Source: Anaerolineae bacterium (GTDB lineage Bacteria > Chloroflexota > Anaerolineae > Aggregatilineales > Phototrophicaceae). Taken from it: 7,267 nucleotides of DNA. The stretch lies in the NCBI GenBank assembly GCA_020848855.1, contig JADLHH010000566.1:1-7267 (forward strand), read 5' to 3'. Shown here in pieces: positions 6,273 to 7,267 of the stretch (position 1 is the stretch's first letter; each line of letters opens with the position of its first letter). Under the pieces are notes generated by a model. It saw nothing but the letters and a program-made list of their open reading frames with translations, was not told the origin of the DNA and did no database searches. A program made the translations under genes and the position numbers.

Positions 6273-7267
6273 ACTCCAATCTGCCGCCGACGCCAGCGAC
6301 GACAATCTGCTCGCGCGGGCACATGCGCCGCGCATCCGCCTCGATACCCGCGAGCCATTCGCGCCGCTGGTCGTCGGCTATACCGTCTTTCGGGAAGCGG
6401 CGAATTCCCCCTCGACGAAATTTCACATCGACCCGGAAGATGGTATCGCCATCGAATATGCCATCTGGTCGGATTGGGATATTCAGCATCTGTATGAGCT
6501 GGAACACGTCTGGGTGTATCTGGACGCGGGCAGAAATGTCATCAAAGTCGAAGCATCGGCGCATGGCGCGAAATGCCCCATCCAGCTTGAAGACGGCTCC
6601 CTGCCGCTGGCGGACAACCGCGTCACGGTCTATTCGGAGCCGGGCAAGCACGCTTTCGCGGCGGAACAAACCGCCTTCGCCACGCATCTGGCTGAATTCA
6701 TCACCAGGAACTGCACCGCAGATGCCGGGGCAGATGGCATCCTCGTCCACAGCCTGTTCGGCGCGGCGGCGTTTGGCAGCCCAACGGCGTTCGACGCCCG
6801 GCTCGCCAAACGCTACCTGCAGCGCCGGGCGTTCACGCCGTCCTTTGACTTTTCGCGTTCGTTCGATCTGCGCGCCGTCCCCTTCGTCACCTGGGCGCAG
6901 TTACAGGCATGGATTCCGCGCCGTATCATCTGGTGGCGCGAGCACCTACCGCGCCTCGTCCCCCATTTGCGCCTCGTCTGCCTCGATTCGGGCGACACGC
7001 TGGTCGATGAGGCGACCGAGGTGAAAGACGGCGAAGTCACGCTCCATGCCGAACTGATCCCCGGCGCGGCGGACATGGTGCGCCAACTGCAAGCCGACGG
7101 CTATCGCGTGGCGCTGGTGGCGGATGGTCCGGCAGCGACCTTCGAGAATGTCCTCGACCGGCAGTATGGTCTCTGGGATGCGTTTTCAGCCTTTGCCATT
7201 TCCGGCAGCGTCGGCGCGCTCAAGCCGGACGCGCGCATGTTCCGCGCCGCCCTCGACGCGCTCGACA
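6217..7267 (+). CDS. Unrecognised N-terminal domain fused to HAD-superfamily hydrolase-like domain, partial at right end
   Basis: The frame stays open from an ATG at 6217 to the window end, giving 350 visible residues; the C-terminus is missing. Alternative in-frame starts are ATG at 6235 and 6244. None has a Shine-Dalgarno site, and in-frame stops upstream (6121, 6154) exclude a longer form. Residues 1 to about 245 match no domain I can name. They include a tryptophan- and acid-rich core near 80-105 (EYAIWSDWD, then LEHVWVYLD) and an AHG at 116-117 region, followed by an aromatic segment IIWWREHL. From about 250 a HAD-like core is seen: motif I LDSGDTL with nucleophile candidate Asp257, a cap-type gap of 40 residues, motif II region VALVADGP, and motif III Lys336 in GALKPDARMF. 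The terminal acidic motif IV lies outside. HAD enzymes form an aspartyl-phosphate and act mainly as phosphatases. Here motif I lacks Asp at +2 and motif II lacks Ser/Thr, so the activity is uncertain. Confidence 0.72.
   Translation, partial: MHPTPPMTNMTDHDSLLAELQSAADASDDNLLARAHAPRIRLDTREPFAPLVVGYTVFREAANSPSTKFHIDPEDGIAIEYAIWSDWDIQHLYELEHVWVYLDAGRNVIKVEASAHGAKCPIQLEDGSLPLADNRVTVYSEPGKHAFAAEQTAFATHLAEFITRNCTADAGADGILVHSLFGAAAFGSPTAFDARLAKRYLQRRAFTPSFDFSRSFDLRAVPFVTWAQLQAWIPRRIIWWREHLPRLVPHLRLVCLDSGDTLVDEATEVKDGEVTLHAELIPGAADMVRQLQADGYRVALVADGPAATFENVLDRQYGLWDAFSAFAISGSVGALKPDARMFRAALDALD

Noticed and set aside
1..7267. CRISPR array, tRNA, insertion sequence or integrase
   Set aside because: Reading both strands, I saw no regularly spaced repeats, cloverleaf-like sequence, terminal inverted repeats or transposase/integrase motifs.

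Overview
The window is a GC-rich, tightly packed bacterial segment in which every supported gene lies on the + strand. GC is roughly 60% by eye, and third codon positions are biased to C/G. The gene order and protein style would fit an environmental bacterium such as a Chloroflexi (Anaerolineae-like) lineage. That is an inference from general resemblance; no rRNA or other phylogenetic marker is present.

Positions 1-4377 are most of a peptide/nickel-type (Dpp/Opp, SBP family 5) ABC importer operon in the classical order A-B-C-D-F. It comprises the last 25 codons of a probable extracellular solute-binding protein (1-78), a perfect 13-bp hairpin in the following gap (92-123), two integral membrane permeases (151-1134 and 1147-2307), and two ATPases (2318-3352 and 3349-4377). 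Gene gaps are 12 bp, 10 bp and a 4-bp ATGA overlap, so B-C-D-F should be one translationally coupled unit. The second permease carries an unusually long extracytoplasmic insert. Both ATPases keep all nucleotide-binding motifs and end in the family's cysteine-bearing C-terminal domain.

After 29 bp comes a 590-residue cobalamin-binding-type radical SAM protein (4407-6179). Its cluster motif is spaced CX4CX2C rather than CX3CX2C, and its substrate cannot be named. A last gene begins near 6217 and runs off the right end. It encodes an N-terminal region of about 245 residues that I do not recognise, followed by a HAD-superfamily hydrolase-like domain with divergent motifs I and II. A short ORF with a good ribosome binding site (6192-6272) overlaps its start.

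Functionally, the solute-binding protein would capture a peptide-like or other family 5 ligand outside the membrane. Permeases B and C form the channel and D/F hydrolyse ATP. The radical SAM and HAD-type genes could be read through from the transporter operon, but nothing in the sequence proves a shared pathway. I see no tRNA, rRNA, CRISPR array, insertion sequence, integrase or attachment site. No gap between genes exceeds 75 bp.
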